NCBI GenBank assembly: GCA_040081265.1
Contig: JBEBGV010000085.1
Coordinates: forward strand, 1-18,400
DNA: 18,400 nucleotides
Source: JBEBGV01 sp040081265
Lineage (GTDB): Bacteria > Acidobacteriota > Vicinamibacteria > Vicinamibacterales > UBA2999
Direction of reading: 5' to 3'
Shown here: piece after piece, positions 1-8,591 of the stretch
Numbering within the stretch: position 1 is the stretch's first letter
Layout: each line of letters begins with the position of its first letter
Program-made: the position numbers and the translations under genes
Notes under the pieces: model-generated
Database searches by the model: none
Told to the model about the DNA's origin: nothing
The model's input: the letters and a program-made list of their open reading frames with translations, nothing else

Positions 1-3000
1 GGGTGGGCTGGGTGTATCAGTACGTGCTGAAGGACACCACCGGACGGATGGATCTGGCTGAGCTCCGCGCCTTGCAGGACTTCACCGTCCGCCCGGCTTT
101 GCAGGCTGTTGCCGGCGTGGCCGAAGTCGCCTCCCTCGGGGGATTCGAGCGCCAGTACCAAATCGTCGTCGATCCAGACAAGCTGGTGGGCTTCGGGCTC
201 ACGGTGACCGACATCACGCGATCGGTCCGCGATGCCAACGCGGAAGTGGGCGCCCGCGTGCTCGAACTGGCCGGTCGTGAATACGTCCTGCGCGGGCGCG
301 GCTACGTCAAGGAGCTGAAGGATCTCGAGCAGAGCGTGGTGACGGTCGGTCCGGGCGGCACGCCCATCCGGCTCGGGGACGTGGCGAGTGTCGGCTTCGG
401 GCCGGAGATTCGACGCGGCGCCGCCGACTGGAACGGCACCGGTGAAACCGTCGGTGGCATCGTGGTCATGCGCATCGGTTCCAATGCGCTGCAGGTGATT
501 CGCGCGGCTGAAGCGGAGATTGCGACCCTGCGCCTCCCGGACGGTGTCCGCCTCATCCCGACCTACGACCGCTCGGAGCTGATCCTTGGATCCGTCGAGA
601 CCTTGACCGACACCCTGATCCAGCAGGCGATCATCGTCACGATCATCTGTCTGATCTTCCTCTTCCACGCGCGATCGGCGCTCGTCGTCATGATCGTGCT
701 GCCACTCTCCGTGTTGATGTCCTTCATCGGGATTCGGTACTTGGGGCTGTCGTCCAACATCATGTCGCTAGGCGGCATCGCCATCGCCATCGGCGAGCTC
801 GGCGATGCGGTCATCGTGCTGATCGAGAACGCGCACGTGCGGCTCGCGTCGGCGAAGCCAGGGTCCGATCGCCAGCGAATCATCGTGGATGCGTGTAAGG
901 AAGTCGGCCGACCGATCTTCTTCTCGCTGCTGCTCATCACGATCAGCTTCCTGCCCATCTTCACGTTGGCGGGCCAGGCCGGACGCCTGTTCATGCCGCT
1001 CGCTTACACCAAGACCTTCGCGATGTTCGCTGCCGCGATGCTCTCGATTACGCTCGCCCCGCCGCTGATGGTGCTCCTGCTGAAGGGACGCTTCCGGACC
1101 GAGGCAACCAATCCGGTCAGCCGGCTGCTGAGCGCCGTCTACCGGCCGATCGCGGTCCTGGTCGTCCGGTTTCGGGTTCTGGTGGTAGCGGCAGCGGTCG
1201 TGCTCATGGCCGCCACCGTGCCGACATTTCAGCGACTCGGCTCCGAGTTCATGCCGCCCCTCGATGAGGGCTCGCTCCTCGTGATGCCGACGACGTTCCC
1301 GGGCATCGCGATTGAAGAGGCCCGGCGGGCGTTGACGGCGCAGGACCGCATCATCATGCGGTTCCCGGAGATCGCCTCCGTGCACGGGAAGGCAGGGCGG
1401 GCGGAGACGGCGACCGATCCGGCGCAGCTGGACATGATCGAATCGGTCATCGCGTTGCGTCCGCGGGCTGACTGGCCGACCTCCTACACGCCCCGCTGGT
1501 ACAGCACGACAGCGCCCGACTGGGCCAAGCGCGCCCTCAAACGCGTCTGGCCAGAGCAGCGGCCACGGACCCTCGCCGAACTGTCGCGTGACCTGGATGT
1601 CGCGCTCCGCATGCCCGGCTACCAGATGGCCATCGCCCCCCCGATTCGAACGCGCATCGACATGTTGACCACCGGTGTCCGCACCCCGGTGGGGATCAAG
1701 GTCTTCGGCGAGGACCTGCAAGAGATCGAGCGCATCAGCGTCGCCCTCGAGGGCATGCTGCGCCAGGTGCCAGGGACACGCAGCACGTTCGCCGAACGGC
1801 AGACCGGGCGTGAGTACGTCGACATCGTGCCCAACCGCGAGGCGATCGCGCGCTACGGCCTGACGGTTCGGGACGTCCAGGACGTCGTTGAGGCGGCCGT
1901 TGGCGGCATGCCGGTCTCGACGGCCATTGCCGGTCGCGCCCGCTTCTCCATCAACCTGCGCTATGCCGCCGATCAACGATCGGACCCGCAAGCGCTCCGT
2001 CGCATTCTCGTACCGGTTCAGGCCACAGGCAGCGTGACCGATCTCGGCGGCGGCAATACAGGAGCCGGGACTGGCGCCCAGGCGGCCGGCATGGTTACAT
2101 CCCGCGGCAGCGGCAGCGGTAGCGGCGGCGGCATGGGATCCATGGGAGGCGGCGGCGGACAGTCGGCCGCGTCCGGCGGCACGTCCGCGAGCCTCGCTGC
2201 GCCGCCGATGGGCGGCTTTTCCAGCTCGCCGGACTTCATGGAGCAAGGACGCCAACCGGGTGCGGCCGTGCCACTTGGCCAACTCGCCGACGTGCGTGTC
2301 ACGACCGGTCCGCCGATGATCAAGGACGAGAACGGTGTCCTGGTCGGGTACGTGTTCGCCGACATCGACCAGACCCAACGCGACCTCGGCGGCTGGGTCG
2401 ATGATGCGAAGGCCGTAGTCGCGTCGCAGCTCGCCCTGCCGGCGGGGTACCGCCTGCAGTGGACCGGCCAGTATGAATTCCTCGCGGAGATGGAAGCCCG
2501 TCTCCGCTACGTCATTCCGCTCACGCTGGTCCTCGTCGTCGCGCTGCTCTACCTCTCGATGCGCGGCTGGCCACAAACCTTCCTGGTGTTGTCCAGCCTG
2601 CCGTTCGCGCTGGCAGGCAGCGTCTGGCTGCTGGCGTTCATGCACTACAACTTGTCGACGGCCGTCTGGGTCGGGCTCATCGCCGTCGCGGGCGTGGCGG
2701 CCGAAACCGGCATTGTCATGATCGTGTACCTCGACGAGTCCTTCGCACGCTACATGCGCGAAGGACGCATCCAGAAACCGGAAGATGTGGATGCCGCCGT
2801 GGTGGAGGGTGCAGCGGCGCGCGTGCGTCCACTGATCATGACCGTCGCCACGACGGTGCTCGGTTTGATGCCATTGCTCTGGGAATCCGGTGTCGGCGCG
2901 GACGTGTCGGCGAGAACCGCGGCACCGGTTGTCGGCGGACTCTGGTCGTGCATGCTGCTGACCCTGCTGGTCCTCCCCGCCGCGTACGCCATGTGGCGCC

Positions 3001-3074
3001 GGCACCAGGTGGGCGTATCCATGGCGGTATCGCTCCCGCACGATGCCGCACCGACACCGGAAGGTGCCGCGTGA
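1..3074 (+). CDS. cusA: CusA-type copper/silver RND efflux pump (HME family), 5' end outside window
   Basis: Inner-membrane proton antiporter subunit that would work with a CusB-like adaptor and an outer-membrane channel to expel Cu(I)/Ag(I). The frame is open at base 1 and the visible 1023 residues begin at a point matching about residue 134 of E. coli CusA, so the N-terminus is missing. Counting the GTG at base 3 as residue 1, the three metal-binding Met residues of CusA (M573, M623, M672) align with M428 (in LLVMPTTFPG), M478 (QLDMIES) and M554 (RIDMLTTG). The relay residues D405 and E939 align with D268 and E901. The usual Lys (K984) is Leu944. Two insertions stand out: about 27 residues near 492-521 and a Gly/Ser/Met-rich stretch near 682-753. 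The conserved Met triad favours Cu/Ag over Zn/Co. The stop overlaps the next start. Family call is firm; the metal is inferred. Confidence 0.93.
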   Translation, partial: VGWVYQYVLKDTTGRMDLAELRALQDFTVRPALQAVAGVAEVASLGGFERQYQIVVDPDKLVGFGLTVTDITRSVRDANAEVGARVLELAGREYVLRGRGYVKELKDLEQSVVTVGPGGTPIRLGDVASVGFGPEIRRGAADWNGTGETVGGIVVMRIGSNALQVIRAAEAEIATLRLPDGVRLIPTYDRSELILGSVETLTDTLIQQAIIVTIICLIFLFHARSALVVMIVLPLSVLMSFIGIRYLGLSSNIMSLGGIAIAIGELGDAVIVLIENAHVRLASAKPGSDRQRIIVDACKEVGRPIFFSLLLITISFLPIFTLAGQAGRLFMPLAYTKTFAMFAAAMLSITLAPPLMVLLLKGRFRTEATNPVSRLLSAVYRPIAVLVVRFRVLVVAAAVVLMAATVPTFQRLGSEFMPPLDEGSLLVMPTTFPGIAIEEARRALTAQDRIIMRFPEIASVHGKAGRAETATDPAQLDMIESVIALRPRADWPTSYTPRWYSTTAPDWAKRALKRVWPEQRPRTLAELSRDLDVALRMPGYQMAIAPPIRTRIDMLTTGVRTPVGIKVFGEDLQEIERISVALEGMLRQVPGTRSTFAERQTGREYVDIVPNREAIARYGLTVRDVQDVVEAAVGGMPVSTAIAGRARFSINLRYAADQRSDPQALRRILVPVQATGSVTDLGGGNTGAGTGAQAAGMVTSRGSGSGSGGGMGSMGGGGGQSAASGGTSASLAAPPMGGFSSSPDFMEQGRQPGAAVPLGQLADVRVTTGPPMIKDENGVLVGYVFADIDQTQRDLGGWVDDAKAVVASQLALPAGYRLQWTGQYEFLAEMEARLRYVIPLTLVLVVALLYLSMRGWPQTFLVLSSLPFALAGSVWLLAFMHYNLSTAVWVGLIAVAGVAAETGIVMIVYLDESFARYMREGRIQKPEDVDAAVVEGAAARVRPLIMTVATTVLGLMPLLWESGVGADVSARTAAPVVGGLWSCMLLTLLVLPAAYAMWRRHQVGVSMAVSLPHDAAPTPEGAA
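3059..3064 (+). promoter_or_regulatory. Ribosome binding site GGAAGG deciding the GTG start at 3071
   Basis: GGAAGG lies six bases before GTG 3071, inside the last codons of the RND pump gene. It favours GTG 3071 over ATG 3092 as the start of the P-type ATPase. It also makes the GTGA overlap at 3071-3074 a likely point of translational coupling. Confidence 0.55.
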
Positions 3075-5554
3075 CGCGACCGACGCCCGTCATGCCGGAC
3101 GCAGACACTAGCACGGCAGCCCCGGCCGCGACCGGGCTTTCGTCGGCCGAGGCGCAGCGCCGACAGACCGAATTCGGTCCGAACGAGATTCGTCGCGAGC
3201 AGGCGACCAGTGCACTAACGCTTCTGGCCCGTCAGTTTGCAAGCCCCGTCATCTGGCTGCTCCTCATCGCGAGCGCGCTGTCCGCGGCCCTTGGGGAATG
3301 GCTCGATGCCATCGCGATCGGCGCGATCGTGATCATCAATGCGGTCATCGGGTTCTTTCAGGAACACCGGGCGGAGCGTGCGGTGATGGCGCTGCGCTCG
3401 ATGACGTCGCCACGCGCCAGGGTCATGCGGGACGGCCACAGCGTCCTGATGCCCGCCAAGGCAATAGTGCCGGGTGATGTCCTCGTGCTCGAGGCTGGCG
3501 ACGTTGCCGCCGCAGACGCGCGACTGCGCACGGCTCACGCACTGACCACCAATGAAGCGCCGTTAACTGGCGAAAGCACACCGGTCGAAAAGACAACGAC
3601 GCCGACGGGCCCAGACACCCCACTGGCCGAGCGTCATGACTTCGTGTTCATGGGCACCTCCGTCGCAACGGGGACCGGACTCGCGGAAGTCGTCGCGATC
3701 GGGATGCAGACCGAGCTCGGCAGAATCGCCCACCTGCTCTCGACCGCGGAGGAGGCCGTCACCCCGCTTCAGCGGCGACTTGCGCGAGTTAGTCAGACCC
3801 TCCTGTACATCTGCGGCGGCATCGTGGCTGTTGTTGCCCTGGCCGGGCTGCTCCGCGGGTGGCCACTTCTGCAAGTGTTCATGGCGGCGGTCTCACTGGC
3901 CGTCGCGGCGGTCCCGGAAGGCCTGCCGGCCGTCGTCACGATCGCACTCGCCGTCGGCGTGCAGCGGATGGCGGCGCGCCACGTGCTCATCAGGAGGTTG
4001 CCGGCTGTGGAGACGCTCGGCTGCGCCACCGTGATCTGCACAGACAAGACGGGCACACTGACGACCGGCGTCATGCAGGTGCGCGAGCTCTGGGGCCGTG
4101 ACCACACGCAACTGCTGCACGCTGCGGCGGCTTGCTGCGATGCCGAGATTGGTCCCGACGGTCACACGGGCGTCGGCGATCCCACCGAACTAGCGATTCT
4201 GATGGCGGGTGCGGAGCGTGGCATTCGCCGCGACGAGATCGAACGCACGAACCGGCGTATCGCGGAGGTGCCGTTTGACTCGGTGCTGAAGCGTATGTCG
4301 ATCGAGCGCGCCGACGGCCAGATATATATCAAGGGCGCCGTGGAGAGCGTCCTGCCGCTCTGCGTGGCTGGCGTCGGTGATGCCCCGCAGGCCAACACCC
4401 AGATGGCGCAGCGTGGCCTGCGTATCCTCGCCGTCGCGGTGGCACCCGCCGGTCCAGACATCCGAGGGACGCTCCTCGGGCTGATTGGAATTGCTGACCC
4501 GCCACGAACCGAAGCCATTGAGGCGGTGGCCGCCGCGCGTGCCGCAGGCATCACGACGGTGATGATCACGGGCGACCATCTCCTGACGGCCCGAGCCATC
4601 GCGCGGGAACTCGGCATCGTGTCAGGCTCTGACGTGGAGGACGACGTCGTCCATGCGCGAGCCACGCCGGAGGACAAGATCCGCATCGTGCGCGGCTGGA
4701 AGACGCGCGGTGCCGTGGTGGCAATGACAGGTGATGGCGTCAACGATGCTCCGGCGTTGCGCGAAGCGCACATCGGGATCGCGATGGGGCGGACCGGCAC
4801 GGAGGTCACCCGCGAAGCGTCCGACATGGTCCTGGCCGACGACAACTTCGCGAGCATTGTCGCCGCGATCCGCGAGGGTCGCGGGATTTTTGACAACATT
4901 CGCAAGACCCTTGTCTACCTGCTGTCAGGCAACACGGCCGAACTCACGGTGATGCTTGTCGCGGCGCTCGGGGGACTGCCCTTGCCACTGCTGCCGCTTC
5001 ATCTGTTGTGGATCAACGTCGTCACCGATGGCCTGCCGGCGCTGGCGCTCGTCGTCGATCCCCCGGAAGACGATGTCCTGCAGCGGCCCCCTCGTCATCC
5101 CGACGAACCGATGCTGGGGCGTGCGGAATGGCGCTTCATCATCACGACCGGCGTGCTGCAAGCCACGGCGACGCTCGGTGTGTTCGTCTGGGCCTTGAAC
5201 GCCCGCGATCTGTCCGAGGCGCGTAATCTGGCCTTCTCGGTGCTCGTCTTCGGTGAACTGCTTCGTGCCTTCGCCGCACGGAGCACGACCAAGGTCTTCT
5301 GGGAAGTCGGAGCATTTACGAACATGCGCCTGCTGGGCGTCGTGGTGTTCTCCGTGCTGATGCAGATCGGCATTCACCACACGCCCGCCGCACAGGCTGT
5401 GTTCGAGATCGGCCCGCTGTCAGCGGCTGACTGCCTGCTGACGCTCCTGGTCGCGAGCATCCCTGTCACGGTGATCGAAGTCGGAAAACTTGTGCGTCGC
5501 TGGATGGCGCGACCAACGCCATCCGCACGACTGGCCCTGCGAGGCGGAAAATGA
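3071..5554 (+). CDS. P2A-type (Ca2+-type) cation-transporting P-type ATPase
   Basis: ATP-driven cation export pump of the SERCA/PMR1/PacL group, 827 residues from GTG 3071. Visible motifs are TGES (166-169), phosphorylation site DKTGT at D325, KGA in the nucleotide domain, and TGDGVND around D555. The Ca2+ ligands of SERCA are all recognisable: E283 in PEGLP (E309), N621 and E624 (N768, E771), N649, T652 and D653 (N796, T799, D800), and E729 in FGELLRAF (E908). The 28-residue spacing N621-N649 equals N768-N796. Both Ca2+ sites therefore look intact, and Ca2+ is the best guess, with Mn2+ possible. No heavy-metal CPx motif is present, so it is not a copper pump despite its neighbour. The start overlaps the RND stop (GTGA) and the stop overlaps the next start (ATGA). 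ATG 3092 is an alternative start. Confidence 0.93.
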   Translation: MTRPTPVMPDADTSTAAPAATGLSSAEAQRRQTEFGPNEIRREQATSALTLLARQFASPVIWLLLIASALSAALGEWLDAIAIGAIVIINAVIGFFQEHRAERAVMALRSMTSPRARVMRDGHSVLMPAKAIVPGDVLVLEAGDVAAADARLRTAHALTTNEAPLTGESTPVEKTTTPTGPDTPLAERHDFVFMGTSVATGTGLAEVVAIGMQTELGRIAHLLSTAEEAVTPLQRRLARVSQTLLYICGGIVAVVALAGLLRGWPLLQVFMAAVSLAVAAVPEGLPAVVTIALAVGVQRMAARHVLIRRLPAVETLGCATVICTDKTGTLTTGVMQVRELWGRDHTQLLHAAAACCDAEIGPDGHTGVGDPTELAILMAGAERGIRRDEIERTNRRIAEVPFDSVLKRMSIERADGQIYIKGAVESVLPLCVAGVGDAPQANTQMAQRGLRILAVAVAPAGPDIRGTLLGLIGIADPPRTEAIEAVAAARAAGITTVMITGDHLLTARAIARELGIVSGSDVEDDVVHARATPEDKIRIVRGWKTRGAVVAMTGDGVNDAPALREAHIGIAMGRTGTEVTREASDMVLADDNFASIVAAIREGRGIFDNIRKTLVYLLSGNTAELTVMLVAALGGLPLPLLPLHLLWINVVTDGLPALALVVDPPEDDVLQRPPRHPDEPMLGRAEWRFIITTGVLQATATLGVFVWALNARDLSEARNLAFSVLVFGELLRAFAARSTTKVFWEVGAFTNMRLLGVVVFSVLMQIGIHHTPAAQAVFEIGPLSAADCLLTLLVASIPVTVIEVGKLVRRWMARPTPSARLALRGGK

Positions 5555-7893
5555 ACATCTGGCATGACACCATCGATGCACCGCGCACGCCGCGGCGAGT
5601 GAGCCCCGCTCAGGTCGTCGAGATCCTTGTCGGTACGTGGCCCATCGGTCCTGGCCAGTCGGTGTGGGTCACCTGGCAAGTGATTGCCCGGGACGGGAGT
5701 CCAACCGAGGGAACGGCCGGAGCCGAGTGGCAGGGCAACAGCGATGTGAATAGCCACTGGATGGCGCCCCTCGGACCCTTCGCTGACGGCGATCGCGTTA
5801 CGTACACCGTGCATGGGTCCTCGTCTGAGGGAGTCGTCCAGGCAGATCCTGTGACCTTCTGCGTGAAGCCGGCACTCTATGTCGCCTGGCTCTGGCACCA
5901 CCATCAGCCGCTCTATCGCGACCCGCTGGCGCCTGACCTCGTTGGCAGCTACCAGTATCCGTGGGTTCGCCTGCACGCGATCCGCGACTACTACTCCATG
6001 GCCGCGTTGGCCGGCGAACACGACATGCACGTTACGTTTAACCTCACGCCGGTGCTGCTCCGCCAGATCGACGATTACGTATTGTACGGTGCCACCGATC
6101 GTGCGCTCGATCTCACTCGGATCCCGGCTGAGGCGCTGACCAGGGCGCAAGTCGAGGAGGTGCTGTCGACATTCTTCGACGCCGACTGGCACAACCAGGT
6201 GTACGTCCATCCGCGGTACCACGAGCTCTTCGAACAGCGGACCGCTGGAAGCCGATTCTCGCGTCAGGACGTCCGAGACCTGCAGATGTGGTTCAACCTG
6301 GCGTGGTTCGGTCACGAGTTCCGCACAGGCAACGTCCGGCTGATCACCGGCGACACTGTCACCGTCGAACGCTTCGTCCGACAGCAGCGCGGATTCTCAC
6401 ATGACGACCTGCTGGCCATGATAGACGACCAGTACAAGCTTTTGCGAGCCGTCGGCCCGATTCATCGGGCGCTGCAGGACTCCGGGCGCATCGAGGTCAG
6501 CACGACGCCAGCTTTTCACCCGATCCTGCCGCTCCTCATCGATACAGATTCCGCCTACGACGACCGGCCTGGCACGTCACATCCAACGAGGTTCGCGCAC
6601 TCCGAGGATGCGACTACGCACGTCGAGCTCGCGTCGAGCGACTACCTCACTCGCTTCGGCCGAAGACCCACCGGCATGTGGCCCGCTGAGGGTGCGGTGT
6701 CGGTGGAGGCCGTCCGGATGCTGGAACGCGAGGGCGTCAACTGGCTAGCCACCGATGCAGGTGTGCTCGCACGATCGGGGCAATGGGGCTATCGCGCGTC
6801 CGAGCCCGCAGTGCTGTGCCAGCCGTACCGCTCATCTGACGACGACACCGCAGCAGCGCTGTTCTTCCGGGACACCGATCTGTCCGATGGCATCGGATTT
6901 CGGTACGGGCACTACGCGGATGCGCAGGTGGCGGTCCAGGACTTCCTGCGTACGATCGAGACCAGATTCCTCGATCGGCTCGACGACGGCGACGATCAGG
7001 TGCTCACCATCGTCCTGGACGGCGAGAACGCGTGGGGCGGCTATCCGGACGACGGCCGGCCGTTCTTGCACGCGCTGTATAGCCGGCTATCGTCCGATGC
7101 GCGACTGAAGACCGTCACTTTCTCTGAGTACCTCTTGGGCAATCCGACCCGCGGGATCACGCCGCATCCAGTCGCCCAGCTCACACGAGTGTACGACCTC
7201 GCGACCGGCTCATGGATCGATGAGCCGGGCTCGTCGCCAGGGGTCGATCTCGGGACGTGGATCGGTGAACCTGAGGAGAACACGGCGTGGAACCTGCTCG
7301 GTCTAGCGCGGTCTGCCGTTGCGCGCGCAACAGCGGATGCGCCGGCGGTTGAGCGCGCTCGCCAGTCGCTTTTAGCTGCCGAGGGGTCTGACTGGTTCTG
7401 GTGGTTCGGGAGCGATCAGGAGTCGCGGAACGACGCCGCCTTTGACAAGCTCTTCCGCGGTCACCTCCGCGGCGCGTATCGGGCGCTCGACGTCGAACCA
7501 CCCGATGCACTGGACGATTTCATCGTGGCGCACCCGATCGTCTGGACGTTCACGCATCCCGTGTCGATGATCCGTCGTCGCGATGAGGTGTCGATCCGAA
7601 CGAATTGCCCAGGACGCCTGACCTACCGAACTGACGACACACCCGAGCGTGGAGTGACACTCGTGGCCGTCGGGGGCGTCATGGCGGGAGCCCGACGCTT
7701 CCAGGTGACGATCGGTCCCTTTCCAGAAACGGCCAGACAGCTGGTGTTTCGCTTCTTCTGCGAGCACCCTGGGTGCGAACACGCGTCGCCGTGCTGCCTC
7801 AGTGGCGCGCACACGATTGCTTTGGGCGATCGCGCCCGAGCCTCCCGTGAACTTCGGCGGCGGCACACTGTGCAAACTGTGGAAGCGTCATAG
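5551..7893 (+). CDS. GH57 family glycoside hydrolase (alpha-amylase/amylopullulanase-like)
   Basis: Probable alpha-glucan hydrolase or transferase, 780 residues, with no signal peptide, so probably cytoplasmic and acting on storage glucan. Residues 1-105 look like a beta-sandwich domain ahead of the catalytic barrel. The GH57 region 1 signature HHHQP is at 116-120. GMWPAE ends at E380, the likely nucleophile (region 3). D490-G-E-N-A-W matches region 4, with D490 the likely acid/base; the 110-residue spacing is close to the roughly 100 known for GH57 amylopullulanases. The C-terminal part (about 600-780) ends in a cluster C737, H739, C742, H744, C748, C749 that could bind metal or form disulfides. 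ATG 5551 overlaps the ATPase stop (ATGA), so it is probably co-translated with an ion pump. Exact specificity (amylase, pullulanase or branching/4-alpha-glucanotransferase) cannot be told. Confidence 0.88.
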   Translation: MNIWHDTIDAPRTPRRVSPAQVVEILVGTWPIGPGQSVWVTWQVIARDGSPTEGTAGAEWQGNSDVNSHWMAPLGPFADGDRVTYTVHGSSSEGVVQADPVTFCVKPALYVAWLWHHHQPLYRDPLAPDLVGSYQYPWVRLHAIRDYYSMAALAGEHDMHVTFNLTPVLLRQIDDYVLYGATDRALDLTRIPAEALTRAQVEEVLSTFFDADWHNQVYVHPRYHELFEQRTAGSRFSRQDVRDLQMWFNLAWFGHEFRTGNVRLITGDTVTVERFVRQQRGFSHDDLLAMIDDQYKLLRAVGPIHRALQDSGRIEVSTTPAFHPILPLLIDTDSAYDDRPGTSHPTRFAHSEDATTHVELASSDYLTRFGRRPTGMWPAEGAVSVEAVRMLEREGVNWLATDAGVLARSGQWGYRASEPAVLCQPYRSSDDDTAAALFFRDTDLSDGIGFRYGHYADAQVAVQDFLRTIETRFLDRLDDGDDQVLTIVLDGENAWGGYPDDGRPFLHALYSRLSSDARLKTVTFSEYLLGNPTRGITPHPVAQLTRVYDLATGSWIDEPGSSPGVDLGTWIGEPEENTAWNLLGLARSAVARATADAPAVERARQSLLAAEGSDWFWWFGSDQESRNDAAFDKLFRGHLRGAYRALDVEPPDALDDFIVAHPIVWTFTHPVSMIRRRDEVSIRTNCPGRLTYRTDDTPERGVTLVAVGGVMAGARRFQVTIGPFPETARQLVFRFFCEHPGCEHASPCCLSGAHTIALGDRARASRELRRRHTVQTVEAS

Positions 7894-7904
7894 CGAAGGC
7901 GATC

Positions 7905-8591
7905 ATGGATACCTCTGTCGCACTGGTGCAAGCCTATCTCCACGTCAACGGGTACTTCACGGTGGTCGAGTACCCAGTGCTCGAAGCCTTCCGCAGCGGG
8001 CAGGCACGCGCAGTCACCGACCTAGACGTCCTCGCCTTCCGGTTCGCCGGTGCGGGTCACGATGTCGTTCGCGGACGTGGGCACCGTCCCCTCGGCGGTC
8101 GAGCGCTGACACCAGATCCGCTGCTCGACTGTCCGGTCGACCGTCCGGACATGATTGTCGGCGAGGTCAAGGAAGGGGCCGCGCGCCTGAACGCAGCCAT
8201 GACTGACCCGGCGGTTCTTGAAGTCGCCCTCGCCCGCTTTGGTTGCTGTCCGCCGGATCACGCGACTACCCTCACACACCAACTATTGACTCAGGGGCAC
8301 GTGATCTCGCCTGCGGGTCATGCCATACGCCTGGTCGCCTTCGGCGATACCCCAGACAGCCGGAGGCGGGGGCCGTGGGCCACCATCCCGATGAGACACG
8401 TCGTGCAATTTCTGCGCGCCTACCTCAAGGAGCACTGGGAGGTTCTGCGCCATGCGCAGTTCCGAGATCCCGCACTGGGTGTGCTGGCACTGATCGAACA
8501 ATGGGGCGTGGACGCACTGGATGGCCAGGCACCCCGCAATCGCATAAAGGAGCAGACCCATGGTGGCGTGCGAGTGCACCGACGTTCATAA
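7905..8591 (+). CDS. Conserved hypothetical protein, possible PD-(D/E)XK-like core
   Basis: 228 residues, with no signal peptide or membrane segment. ATG 7905 has GAAGG five bases upstream and follows the GH57 stop by 11 bases. I do not recognise a named family with certainty. Residues 39-45 (TDLDVLAF) followed by E87-V-K89 in a GEVKEG strand give the D...ExK spacing of the PD-(D/E)XK nuclease fold: D41, E87, K89. The rest is an alpha/beta body with a conserved-looking RFGCC at about 118 and a helical C-terminus. The nuclease-like reading is inference; such folds also occur in non-nucleases. It overlaps the next gene by 32 bases, suggesting that the two products work together. Real gene: high confidence; function: unknown. 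Confidence 0.82.
   Translation: MDTSVALVQAYLHVNGYFTVVEYPVLEAFRSGQARAVTDLDVLAFRFAGAGHDVVRGRGHRPLGGRALTPDPLLDCPVDRPDMIVGEVKEGAARLNAAMTDPAVLEVALARFGCCPPDHATTLTHQLLTQGHVISPAGHAIRLVAFGDTPDSRRRGPWATIPMRHVVQFLRAYLKEHWEVLRHAQFRDPALGVLALIEQWGVDALDGQAPRNRIKEQTHGGVRVHRRS
8546..8552 (+). promoter_or_regulatory. Strong ribosome binding site AAAGGAG for the AAA_28 gene
   Basis: AAAGGAG lies seven bases before ATG 8560, within the coding sequence of the preceding gene. It fixes the start at 8560 and shows that the 32-base gene overlap is genuine. Confidence 0.65.

Noticed and set aside
768..3041. Long open frame on the minus strand (757 codons) under the RND pump gene
   Set aside because: It encodes His/Arg/Asp-rich low-complexity protein with no domain and is exactly antisense to a well-supported CusA frame. 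Such frames are expected opposite GC-rich genes.
3071..5554. Reading the P-type ATPase as a heavy-metal exporter because of its CusA neighbour
   Set aside because: It has no CPx motif or metal-binding N-terminus, and all Ca2+ ligands of the P2A class are present.
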